From Bradyrhizobium sp. CCBAU 53351 (GTDB taxonomy: Bacteria; Pseudomonadota; Alphaproteobacteria; Rhizobiales; Xanthobacteraceae): a stretch of 64,000 nt of DNA. Where the stretch lies: the NCBI RefSeq assembly GCF_015291745.1, contig NZ_CP030059.1:4925501-4989500 (forward strand), given 5' to 3'. Positions 35,487 to 44,046 of the stretch are shown in pieces. Position 1 is the first letter of the stretch; every line of letters starts with the position of its first letter. The notes under the pieces are model-generated. The model saw nothing but the letters and a program-made list of their open reading frames with translations, did no database searches and was not told where the DNA came from. The translations under genes were made by a program, and so were the position numbers.

Positions 35487-36092
35487 CTATTGCTCGTCCT
35501 TCGGGGGCATTCGGGGCGGCGGCAGCGGGGTGAACACGGCGCCTTGTGCGCCGGCCGGCGGGGCGATGAACTCGCCGGTCGAGGAATCGCCGCCGGTGGT
35601 CTCCATGATCGTCTTGGGCGTCACATATTCACGGACCATGTCGAGGAGGCTGCCATCGCCGCCGCCGAAATCGGCGGCGCGACCGCCTTGCGGATGTCCC
35701 AGCGCGATCTCGTTTTCCGCGGCATGGGTCTTGTCGGCGAGCCCATCGTTGTAGGGCACACGGAAGGCCCGCGGGATGCCGCTCGGACGATTGTCCTCGT
35801 CGAGCTGCTCGACCCACAGATAGATCGAGCCGGGATCGCCCTGAAGCGAGTGCGGCTCGACGATGCGGGACTTCAGCAGCTTGAATGTCGTCGGCAGCCG
35901 GTCGGTACTGGCCCAGCCGAGCAGGCCGCGCATCTCGCTGAAGCTGACGACATAGAAGGCGCTGGTCACGACCACCGCGATCGCCTTCAGCGACCAGTGC
36001 AGCCGCGCATAGACCAGTACGACCAGCAGCAGCGCGCCGATCACGGCGTAGGCGACCGACAGCGTGAGGATGACCGTTTGCAGATCAGTCAC
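35487..36092 (-). CDS. Membrane protein of the channel-like operon, unknown function
   Basis: 201 residues: two hydrophobic segments near the N-terminus (~9-31 and ~35-52), then ~145 hydrophilic residues ending in a Pro-rich tail (TPLPPPRMPPKDEQ). The soluble part has SIYLWVEQLDEDNRPSGIPRAFRVPYND, which may be a small beta domain. It overlaps the preceding gene by 8 bases and so belongs with the MotA/ExbB-like gene two positions upstream. I do not recognise the family. Confidence 0.7.
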   Translation of the reverse strand: MTDLQTVILTLSVAYAVIGALLLVVLVYARLHWSLKAIAVVVTSAFYVVSFSEMRGLLGWASTDRLPTTFKLLKSRIVEPHSLQGDPGSIYLWVEQLDEDNRPSGIPRAFRVPYNDGLADKTHAAENEIALGHPQGGRAADFGGGDGSLLDMVREYVTPKTIMETTGGDSSTGEFIAPPAGAQGAVFTPLPPPRMPPKDEQ

Positions 36093-36771
36093 GGCGTATC
36101 CTCTTGGCGTTGCTGCTCACACCCGTCCTCGGGTCGAGATCGGCCCCGTTGCGCCAGCTGCTGCGGAACGTCTCGAGCAGCGATTTCGGCCGCTGATTCA
36201 CATCGACGACCTTGCCCTCCGTGTCGAGCCGGAATCGCACCGCGGTCTTCTCGTCGCCGGTGTGGTCGAGCGTGAACTTGTTGTCGAACACGACCTGCGC
36301 TGTCGGATTGAGTTTCTGCACCTTCACATTCGCCGTCACGGGCTCGCCGGTGGTGGCGACGAAATGCGAGACGTTGACAGTGTATTCACCGGCGATCATG
36401 CCGCGCAGCGTCACGATCTCCTCGCGGATGGGCGAGGCGATCTTCTTGCCGGCGACCATTATGAAGTCGTTGGCGCCGCCGCGGTCGTCGCGGTCGAGCG
36501 TGAGGAAACCTGCCTCGCGGTGGCGATACCAGGCGATGTTGCCGGCGGGATCCTGCACGAACAGATCGAGATCGTCGGGGTGATTGTCCGGCCAGTCCAG
36601 CGTGATGATGAACTCCGCCTTGGAATCGATCTTGCCGTCCTTGGCGTCCGGAGAGACCGCGAGCAGTGCAAGGAAGAACAGGAACGCGATCACCTGGAGC
36701 GCCTTGAACAGCATCACGCCCAGCGGATCGAACGGCTCCTCGCGCGGATAGAGACCGAAATCATCCATCAT
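36085..36771 (-). CDS. Single-span membrane protein with exported beta-sandwich-like domain
   Basis: 228 residues. A short cytosolic N-terminus (MMDDFGLYPREEPFDPLG) is followed by one membrane span (~22-42) and an exported domain. The pattern DWPDNHPDDLDLFVQDPAG, then LDRDDRGGANDF, then GEYTVNVSHF resembles the DUF2135/YfaP kind of beta-sandwich. The topology is that of ExbD, TolR or MotB, but the plug aspartate position and the peptidoglycan-binding OmpA domain are not evident. It overlaps the MotA-like gene by ATGA, so a complex is likely. Confidence 0.72.
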   Translation of the reverse strand: MMDDFGLYPREEPFDPLGVMLFKALQVIAFLFFLALLAVSPDAKDGKIDSKAEFIITLDWPDNHPDDLDLFVQDPAGNIAWYRHREAGFLTLDRDDRGGANDFIMVAGKKIASPIREEIVTLRGMIAGEYTVNVSHFVATTGEPVTANVKVQKLNPTAQVVFDNKFTLDHTGDEKTAVRFRLDTEGKVVDVNQRPKSLLETFRSSWRNGADLDPRTGVSSNAKRIRRD

Positions 36772-37538
36772 GACGGCGATCCGGCGCCTTTGCGCTCGAG
36801 CACCGGCGTCACATAGGTCTCGGTCAGCACCACCGCGTCGGAGAACACCTTCTGGGTCGCGGCATCCAGCATGTAGTACTGGATACGGACCAGGATCGAG
36901 CCGACGAGGCCGGCAAGCGTCGTGTACATCGCGACCGCCATGCCGTCGCTCATCAGCCCCATCGAGGAGCGCATCGCGACCTTGTCGGCGGCATCCAGCC
37001 CCGCGATCGGCGCCAGCATGATGATGAAACCAACGATGGTGCCGAGCAGGCCGAGCTTCATCAGCGTGTCCGAAACGAAGGCGCCGAATCCGTTGGAGCC
37101 GCGCAGGCGATCGGCGAGTGTTCGCAGCAGCAGCGTCTGATCCACAGGGCGATAGTCCTGCGCGGCGGCCTTGGTCACCAGGCTTTCGATGTGATCCCGC
37201 ACCAGCCCGCGCGGCAGCGCCGTTGCACGCGCATCGAGGACCTTGCCGCCGTCGGGCGCCGCGAGCGCCGTACGGCAGCGCCGCGCCGCCGCGCCTTCCC
37301 GCGCGATCGCCCGCGTGCGCAGGAAGCAGTGGCCGCAGGTGAGGATATAGAGCAGCGCGATGACGCTCGAAATGTAGGTGCGGTCCGAGGTCAGCATCAG
37401 GTGGATCAGCCCGAACCGCCACAGCAGCACGACGGCGAAGATCGAGAGCCCGGTGAAGATCATCCAGAACAGGAGCGCGCTGCGCTCGGATGGGTCGGTC
37501 GTGACAGGCGCGATCGGTCCAATCGTCATCGAACTCAT
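36768..37538 (-). CDS. MotA/TolQ/ExbB-type proton channel family protein
   Basis: 256 residues with four probable membrane segments (~22-41, ~52-72, ~160-180, ~198-222). The third and fourth resemble the TolQ/ExbB core: LMKLGLLGTIVGFIIMLAPI and DGMAVAMYTTLAGLVGSILVRIQYYML (split by reading). These form the ion-conducting pentamer in MotA/ExbB families. It leads a three-gene overlapping operon with two unrecognised membrane proteins instead of ExbD, TolR or MotB. No flagellar, Tol-Pal, TonB or Zorya genes are near. Confidence 0.82.
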   Translation of the reverse strand: MSSMTIGPIAPVTTDPSERSALLFWMIFTGLSIFAVVLLWRFGLIHLMLTSDRTYISSVIALLYILTCGHCFLRTRAIAREGAAARRCRTALAAPDGGKVLDARATALPRGLVRDHIESLVTKAAAQDYRPVDQTLLLRTLADRLRGSNGFGAFVSDTLMKLGLLGTIVGFIIMLAPIAGLDAADKVAMRSSMGLMSDGMAVAMYTTLAGLVGSILVRIQYYMLDAATQKVFSDAVVLTETYVTPVLERKGAGSPS

Positions 37539-37737
37539 GCTGCACCGCTCCTCGGCCGCAACGATCGGCCCATCAAGATTTCCACCCGATTAGATCAAAG
37601 CCGCCTTCTCAGGTCCAAAGACCCATGCCCAATCCGGCTTGGGAAATTTGCCCGAACTGCGATCGTGCAGAACCCTGCGATTGGCAAGGCGCGGCGGCGT
37701 TGTTAGGCTGACCTTATCAAACGTTGAGGGTGATCGC

Positions 37738-39108
37738 ATGCGCCTCGTGCTTCAGCTCGTCGCCCGTCTGCTGCTCATCGTGGCGCTTTGCCTCGGAGCC
37801 GCGACCGTATGGGCCACAATCGACGCCTATCGCAGCGTCGACAGGGCGACCGCGGCCTCCGCGCAGCGGATCGCGCAGGCCCTTCAGGCCTTGTACTGGC
37901 ATGAGTTCTTGTTGCGCAGCAGCAGAACGCGCGAGCAGCTTCTGCCAGTTCCGGAATGGCGCACATTGGAGACGATGAAGCTGATTTCGCCGGGCGTCTG
38001 CGTCGAGTTCCAGCCGGCCATCGCATTCGAAAAGCCGCTCTGCGGCCAGAGCGAGGGGCTCGGCAAGACCCCGCCGCGCTGGTTCGCATCGATCGTGCCG
38101 TTCTTCCTCGGCAGCCACGCCGAGGTGGTTCGGCCGGTCAGTCCCCGCGCCGCTTCGGCCGGCACGGTGGTCGCGACGCCGGACACAGCGGCCGCTATCT
38201 CGCTCGCCTGGGAATACATCCTCAACGTGATCGATGTCGCGCTGTTGATGGCGGCGGCGATCGCGCTGCTGGCATCGCTGGCGATCGCGCATGCGCTGGC
38301 CCCCGCGCGCGCGATCGTGACCGCCTTGCAGCGCATGGCGCGCGGCCAATATCGCACCAGGCTGCCGCGTTTCCGCTCGATGGAGCTGACGATGATCGGC
38401 AACGCCGTCGGCGAGCTCGGCACCCGCCTGGAGGAAGCCACCGAGCAGCGCGCGTCGCTGACGCGGCGCCTGATCGAGATCCGCGACGATGAGCGCCGCG
38501 CCCTCGCCCGCGAGTTGCACGACGAGTTCGGGCAAAATCTCTCCGCTATCCTCGCCTTCGCCAACACGATCGAGACGGCCAGTGCGAAAGGAAACACCGA
38601 CAGCGGCATCGCCCAGGATGCGCGCATGATCTCGCAAGCCACCCATCATTTGATGGCCTCGCTCCGCGACGCGCTGAAGCGCCTGCGCAATCCCCTGCCC
38701 GAGGAGCTCGGGCTCGAGGCGAGCCTCGTCAATCTCGTCGACAGCTGGCGCTCGCAGAGCGCGGCGCGGCCGACCATCCAGCTCGATCTCAGGGGCGACC
38801 TGACGAACGTGCGGGGAGCAGCCGCCACCACGGCCTATCGCGTCGCCCAGGAATGCCTGACCAACGCGTTGCGCCACAGCGCGGCGCGCGAGATCACCTT
38901 GCGCATCGAGCGTCGGGCCGGCGACGACAACGCGCTGCTGATCCGCGTCGAGGACGACGGCGGTGGCGATGCGGAACGCGTCGCCCAATCGGCCGGCTTC
39001 GGCCTCACCGGCATCCGCGAGCGCGTCACGGCTGCCGGGGGAACGCTCTCGATCCTGCCGGCCCGCGGCGGCCTCAGCGTTGCCGCCACCATCCCGCTCG
39101 CTGCGTGA
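37738..39108 (+). CDS. Sensor histidine kinase, NarX/UhpB type (HisKA_3)
   Basis: 456 residues. One membrane span sits at the N-terminus (~8-30), then a ~130-residue periplasmic sensor, a second span (~163-188), HAMP (~188-240) and the dimerisation box RRALARELHDEFGQNL with phospho-acceptor H261. The HATPase domain ends with GFGLTGIRERVTAAGG. ATG 37738 has GAGGG upstream and begins the first span; the frame is open earlier without support. It is followed 7 bases later by its LuxR-type partner. Confidence 0.92.
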   Translation: MRLVLQLVARLLLIVALCLGAATVWATIDAYRSVDRATAASAQRIAQALQALYWHEFLLRSSRTREQLLPVPEWRTLETMKLISPGVCVEFQPAIAFEKPLCGQSEGLGKTPPRWFASIVPFFLGSHAEVVRPVSPRAASAGTVVATPDTAAAISLAWEYILNVIDVALLMAAAIALLASLAIAHALAPARAIVTALQRMARGQYRTRLPRFRSMELTMIGNAVGELGTRLEEATEQRASLTRRLIEIRDDERRALARELHDEFGQNLSAILAFANTIETASAKGNTDSGIAQDARMISQATHHLMASLRDALKRLRNPLPEELGLEASLVNLVDSWRSQSAARPTIQLDLRGDLTNVRGAAATTAYRVAQECLTNALRHSAAREITLRIERRAGDDNALLIRVEDDGGGDAERVAQSAGFGLTGIRERVTAAGGTLSILPARGGLSVAATIPLAA

Positions 39109-39115
39109 GGCGGGC

Positions 39116-39766
39116 ATGAGCGAGGTGGCAGCAACAGGCATCTCCGTGCTGCTCGTCGACGACCATCCGATCGTCCGGCAGGGCTACCGGCGCGTGCTGG
39201 AGAGCCAGGGCGACCTCCACGTCGTGGCGGAAGCCGACAATGCCGCGGACGCCTATGGCGCGTTCAAGGCGCACGACCCCGACGTCGTCGTGCTCGACAT
39301 CTCGATGCCGGGCGCGAGCGGGCTGGAGGCGATCCGCAACATCCGCGCGCGCAGCCCGCGGGCGCGGATCCTGGTCTTCACCATGCACAACGAGGCCGTG
39401 CTGGTGAAAGCCGCCTTCAGCGCCGGCGCCAGCGGCTTCGTCACCAAGAGCAGCGAGCCGTCCTCGGTGGTCGGCGCCATCCGCAGCGTGGCCCGCGGCG
39501 AACGCGCCATGAGCGACGATATCGCGCATATCCTCGCTGAAGACAGCCTGTCGTCGGGTTCGGTGCTGGATCAGCTGGGCGAGCGCGAGATCGAGATCTT
39601 GCGCCAGTTCGCAGGCGGCGCCACCACCGAGCAGATCGCGACGCATCTCAATCTCAGTGTGAAGACGGTGCAGAACTATCACTACCTGATCAAGACCAAG
39701 ACCGGCGCACGCACCGATGCGCAGCTGGTGCGGCTCGCCGCGACGTGCGGGCTGACGAGGATTTAG
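39116..39766 (+). CDS. NarL/LuxR-family response regulator
   Basis: 216 residues. The receiver has D15/D16 in LLVDDHP, phospho-acceptor D61 in VVLDISMPG and K111. The C-terminal LuxR helix-turn-helix (~150-210) has LGEREIEILRQFAGG and TEQIATHLNLSVKTVQNYHYLI. The ATG at 39116 has GAGG just upstream and lies 7 bases past the kinase stop, making a two-gene two-component operon. Target genes are unknown. Confidence 0.93.
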   Translation: MSEVAATGISVLLVDDHPIVRQGYRRVLESQGDLHVVAEADNAADAYGAFKAHDPDVVVLDISMPGASGLEAIRNIRARSPRARILVFTMHNEAVLVKAAFSAGASGFVTKSSEPSSVVGAIRSVARGERAMSDDIAHILAEDSLSSGSVLDQLGEREIEILRQFAGGATTEQIATHLNLSVKTVQNYHYLIKTKTGARTDAQLVRLAATCGLTRI

Positions 39767-39878
39767 CAGCAGGACTGCCGCAATCCTTCGAATGGCGTGA
39801 AATTTCTCAATCTGCCGGGCTGATTGGAACAGAGCCTATTCCGTTCCGGTTAGCAGCAGAGTGAAGGAGTTAAAGGTC

Positions 39879-40175
39879 ATGAGTAAGGGTCATCACAAAG
39901 CAGTCGCCCCTCCCTCGATCATCACGGTGGGCGAACTCATCGACGAGCTCTGCCGCCTGCCGGATACCGCTGTCGTCCATTTCCGCTGCCCCATGCTCGG
40001 TCAGGAGCTGGCATTCGAGCGCCTTCGAAAGCGGTCAAAGGACGACGTCGAGATCGCCATCAATGCCTATCCGGAGAGCCCGCCGGTCGTACCGTCATCC
40101 GACGGCGCTTTCCGCCCGCGAACGTCTTCGCCGTCGCTTCGCACCGGCGCACTTCTTCACAAGGCGAGAGGTTGA
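39879..40175 (+). CDS. Hypothetical protein (98 aa)
   Basis: 98 residues. The first ~65 look like a small folded domain (SIITVGELIDELCRLPDTAVVHFRCP); the remainder is Pro/Ser-rich and basic. The ATG at 39879 has AAGGAG at 9-base spacing, a good site; an in-frame GTG six codons earlier is less likely. It lies 112 bases after the LuxR-type regulator gene, and an independent promoter is possible. No family recognised. Confidence 0.6.
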   Translation: MSKGHHKAVAPPSIITVGELIDELCRLPDTAVVHFRCPMLGQELAFERLRKRSKDDVEIAINAYPESPPVVPSSDGAFRPRTSSPSLRTGALLHKARG

Positions 40176-40207
40176 TCGGCCGCAGCGTAGCGACCAGCAG
40201 CAGCGGT

Positions 40208-40795
40208 CTAACAGACTTTCAATCCGCGCAGCACCAGCGCCAGGGTCGCATCGACGCGCGCGGAGAGATCGGCATCCTTCCACTCGTCTGCATGGGCCGG
40301 ATGATGGAAACGGACGGTCGCATCGAAGATCGCGCGCGCTGTGGTCTTCGTGTCGGCCACGTCAAACACGCCCTGCTTCACGCCGTCGGTCAGGATCGCC
40401 GCGATCTGGTCGATCATGGTGTCCTTGTGACACTTCACGGCGGCGCAGGCCTCGCGCGCCAGCGTCAGATAGGTCTCGAACATCTCGGGGTCGTCGAGCA
40501 CGCGCGAACGCTTGGCGGCGAACAGCGTGCGCAGCCAGCGGTCGAGCCTCGCCGGCGCCGGACCCTGCTCCCCGGCGATCTGGCGCAACGGCGCGTCGAT
40601 GCGGTCCAGCCAGCGTTTGGCAACGGCCTCGCGCAGCGAGGCCTTGCTCGGGAAATGGCGATAGACGCTGCCGTGGCTCACATCGAGCGCACGGGCCACG
40701 TCGACCACGGTGGCCTTGGCAAGTCCAAAGCGCCTGAGCACGTCCTCGGTCACTTCGAGGATCCGCTCCGGCGTCAAGACAACAGCTTCATTCAT
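40208..40795 (-). CDS. TetR-family transcriptional regulator
   Basis: 195 residues with the TetR helix-turn-helix ATVVDVARALDVSHGSVYRHFPSKASLREAV (split) and a ligand domain with a TetR_C_11-like look, such as FAAKRSRVLDDPEMFETYLTLARE. No neighbour within its operon; the target may be itself or a distant gene. The inverted repeats at 41120-41170 are too distant (over 300 bases upstream) to be assigned safely to it. Confidence 0.88.
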   Translation of the reverse strand: MNEAVVLTPERILEVTEDVLRRFGLAKATVVDVARALDVSHGSVYRHFPSKASLREAVAKRWLDRIDAPLRQIAGEQGPAPARLDRWLRTLFAAKRSRVLDDPEMFETYLTLAREACAAVKCHKDTMIDQIAAILTDGVKQGVFDVADTKTTARAIFDATVRFHHPAHADEWKDADLSARVDATLALVLRGLKVC

Positions 40796-40886
40796 GCCAG
40801 CACCATGTTCCCGTTCAGGGCTCAGTTACCCGGCAGTAAGGCTGCTTCCGAAGCGCCCTGGCCGGTCGTTTCGGAAAGCCTATGCC

Positions 40887-40988
40887 TTAATGAGGCAGTT
40901 TTGCAGCCTGCGCCGCGATCTGGCGCGCCACCAGCAAATTGAGCCAATACCCAATCACGCCGGTCAAATTGAGGATTTCGGTCGTCAT
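40887..40988 (-). CDS. Possible 33-aa amphipathic micro-protein
   Basis: An ATG at 40988 with GGAGA 10-11 bases upstream begins a 33-residue peptide, MTTEILNLTGVIGYWLNLLV followed by ARQIAAQAAKLPH. It is hydrophobic and probably helical or membrane-associated, and it ends with TAA. Its residue make-up is more protein-like than random high-GC sequence, but the size makes it uncertain. Confidence 0.3.
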   Translation of the reverse strand: MTTEILNLTGVIGYWLNLLVARQIAAQAAKLPH

Positions 40989-41119
40989 CGTCTTAAGTCT
41001 CCATTCGTCCGCGGTCCCGTTCTTCAATTTGCCCTCCGATCCGCTTTGGATGTCGGGCTTTCCGGGGCTTGTCGCGGGACGCCCAATCGGAGCGTCCGGG
41101 TACGGATATACATGTCTCG

Positions 41120-41143
41120 CTGACAGATTTCAATATCTGTCAG
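41120..41143. promoter_or_regulatory. Perfect 9-bp inverted repeat, operator-like
   Basis: CTGACAGAT - 6 bases - ATCTGTCAG. The TGTCAGTCAAT that ends it is followed 7 bases later by ATTGACAG, giving a third half-site of the same kind up to about 41163. The nested arrangement suggests a dimeric regulator with cooperative sites, or an RNA hairpin in the purB leader. Confidence 0.55.
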
Positions 41144-41221
41144 TCAATGATCCGTGATTGACAGCAGATTTTTGACCACCGGCGGGCCGGCTCGGCCCCA
41201 GCGGTGGATTAGCCCTCCCAA

Positions 41222-41238
41222 AACCCCGTTCCGGGGTT
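41222..41238 (+). promoter_or_regulatory. Hairpin in the purB leader
   Basis: AACCCCG-TTC-CGGGGTT is a perfect 7-bp stem with a 3-base loop, 115 bases before the purB ATG, followed by GGATCGTTTGTTTCG. The T-rich tail is weak, so it may be an attenuator-like element or just a structured leader. Confidence 0.4.
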
Positions 41239-41352
41239 GGATCGTTTGTTTCGCCCTCCCTGCTCTGTTAAATCACGGCGTAAAAAACATTCCGGCCGGC
41301 CTGCCCCTCGGACCATTCCTTGGGCCGCCGCCCACCTTCCTGGAGCCATCCC

Positions 41353-42660
<1,308 letters not shown>

Positions 42661-42670
42661 CAACTTCGCG

Positions 42671-42746
42671 TAGGGCGGATGAGCGCAGCGTAATCCGCCT
42701 TCCGTCCCAGCATCGCGGCGGGTTACGCTACGCTGACCCGCCCTAC
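42671..42746. repeat. Intergenic palindromic repeat, family B copy 2
   Basis: TAGGGCGGATGAGCGCAGCGTAATCCGCC on the left, GCGGGTTACGCTACGCTGACCCGCCCTA on the right. It has the arms of the 9815-9896 element and fills the gap between purB and the amidohydrolase gene, where it could end the purB transcript. Confidence 0.8.
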
Positions 42747-42766
42747 GAACAAGAAACGGATCCCCT

Positions 42767-43939
42767 ATGCCCATCGTCAACCGCGTTGCCGCCCTCTCCG
42801 ACGAAATGGCCGCCTGGCGCCATGACTTCCACGAGAACCCGGAACTGCTCTACGAGGTCCATCGCACCGCCGGCATCGTCGCCGACAAGCTGCGCGAGTT
42901 TGGCTGCGACGAGGTGGTGACGGGTATCGGCCGCACAGGCGTGGTCGGCGTGGTCCGCGGCCGCAAGTCCGCTTCCGGCAAGACCATTGGCCTGCGCGCC
43001 GACATGGACGCACTGCCGATCCTGGAAACCTCGGGCGTCGCCTACGCCTCAAAGGTCCCCGGCAAGATGCACGCCTGCGGCCATGACGGCCACACCGCGA
43101 TGCTGCTCGGCGCCGCAAAGTACCTGACCGAGACGCGCAATTTCGACGGCACCGCGGTCCTGATCTTCCAGCCCGCCGAGGAAGGCGGTGGCGGCGGCAA
43201 GGCCATGGTCGAGGACGGGCTGATGACGCGCTGGAACATCCAGGAGGTCTACGGCATGCACAACATGCCGAACCTGCCGGAAGGGCATTTCGCCACCACA
43301 CCCGGCGCGATGCTCGCCTCCTCCGACAACATCCAGATCACGGTGCACGGCAAGGGCGGCCACGCCGGCGCGGGTCCGCACAAATCCGTCGACAGCGTGC
43401 TGATCGGCTCGCAGATCGTCAATGCGCTGCAATCGATCGTGGCGCGCAACGTCGATCCGCTGAAGTCGGCGGTCATCTCGATCACGCAATTCCACTCCGG
43501 CACGGCCTTCAACATCATCCCTGAAATCGCCGAGCTCGGCGGCACCGTGCGCACGCTCGACCCCGAGGTGCGCGATCTCGTCGAGCGCCGCATCGGCGAA
43601 GTCGCCGACAGCGTCGCCCGCGCCTATGGCGGGTCGGCCGAGACCAAATACACGCGGATGTATCCCGTGACGATGAACCATGCCCGCGAGGCCGGCCTTG
43701 CCGCCGACGTCGCCCGCGACATCGTCGGCGCCGATCGCGTCAACGACAAGTTCATCCCCATGATGGGCGCGGAGGACTTCTCGTTCATGCTGGAGGCGCG
43801 CCCCGGCGCCATGGTGCTGGTCGGCATGGGTGACGGCAACGAGTGCCACCATCCGTCCTATGTCTTCAACGACAACATCTTGGGCCACGGCGCCTCGTTC
43901 TGGGCGCGTCTGGTCGAGACGCGAATGCCGGCGGGCTAG
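42767..43939 (+). CDS. M20D-family amidohydrolase (hippurate hydrolase-like)
   Basis: 390-residue metallo-amidohydrolase. Conserved text: WRHDFHENPELLYE, LRADMDALPI, the metal-binding HACGHDGHTAMLLGAA and PAEEGGGGG. The dimerisation domain has GKGGHAGAGPHKSVD. Family members cleave N-acyl amino acids such as hippurate or auxin-amide conjugates; the actual substrate cannot be read here. It is probably monocistronic, bordered by repeats on both sides. Confidence 0.91.
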   Translation: MPIVNRVAALSDEMAAWRHDFHENPELLYEVHRTAGIVADKLREFGCDEVVTGIGRTGVVGVVRGRKSASGKTIGLRADMDALPILETSGVAYASKVPGKMHACGHDGHTAMLLGAAKYLTETRNFDGTAVLIFQPAEEGGGGGKAMVEDGLMTRWNIQEVYGMHNMPNLPEGHFATTPGAMLASSDNIQITVHGKGGHAGAGPHKSVDSVLIGSQIVNALQSIVARNVDPLKSAVISITQFHSGTAFNIIPEIAELGGTVRTLDPEVRDLVERRIGEVADSVARAYGGSAETKYTRMYPVTMNHAREAGLAADVARDIVGADRVNDKFIPMMGAEDFSFMLEARPGAMVLVGMGDGNECHHPSYVFNDNILGHGASFWARLVETRMPAG

Positions 43940-43957
43940 GGCCGCCCGTACGCTGCT

Positions 43958-44030
43958 GTAGCCCGGGTGAGCGAAAGCGACACCCGGGACAGCTAGCTTC
44001 CCCGGATATCGCTCCGCTCAACCGGGCTAC
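43958..44030. repeat. Intergenic palindromic repeat, family C copy 1
   Basis: GTAGCCCGGGTGAGCGAAAGCGACACCCGGG and CCCGGATATCGCTCCGCTCAACCGGGCTAC form a long imperfect palindrome. A second copy is at 54633-54715. It lies between convergent genes. Confidence 0.8.
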
Positions 44031-44046
44031 AATCCAACGCAAGCAC

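Larger units (their letters stand above)
40989..41352. other. Gene-poor region upstream of purB
   Basis: About 360 bases without a supported gene. It contains two structured elements listed separately (the CTGACAG/CTGTCAG inverted repeats and a C-rich hairpin). Base composition is less GC-rich around 41095-41175 than its neighbours, consistent with a regulatory region. I see no further gene. Confidence 0.5.

Noticed and set aside
36085..37538. The channel operon as a flagellar stator, TolQR or Zorya anti-phage system
   Set aside because: No OmpA-type peptidoglycan-binding domain, no Tol-Pal genes and no ZorC/D/E-like genes or helicases nearby. The family call stops at MotA/ExbB-like.
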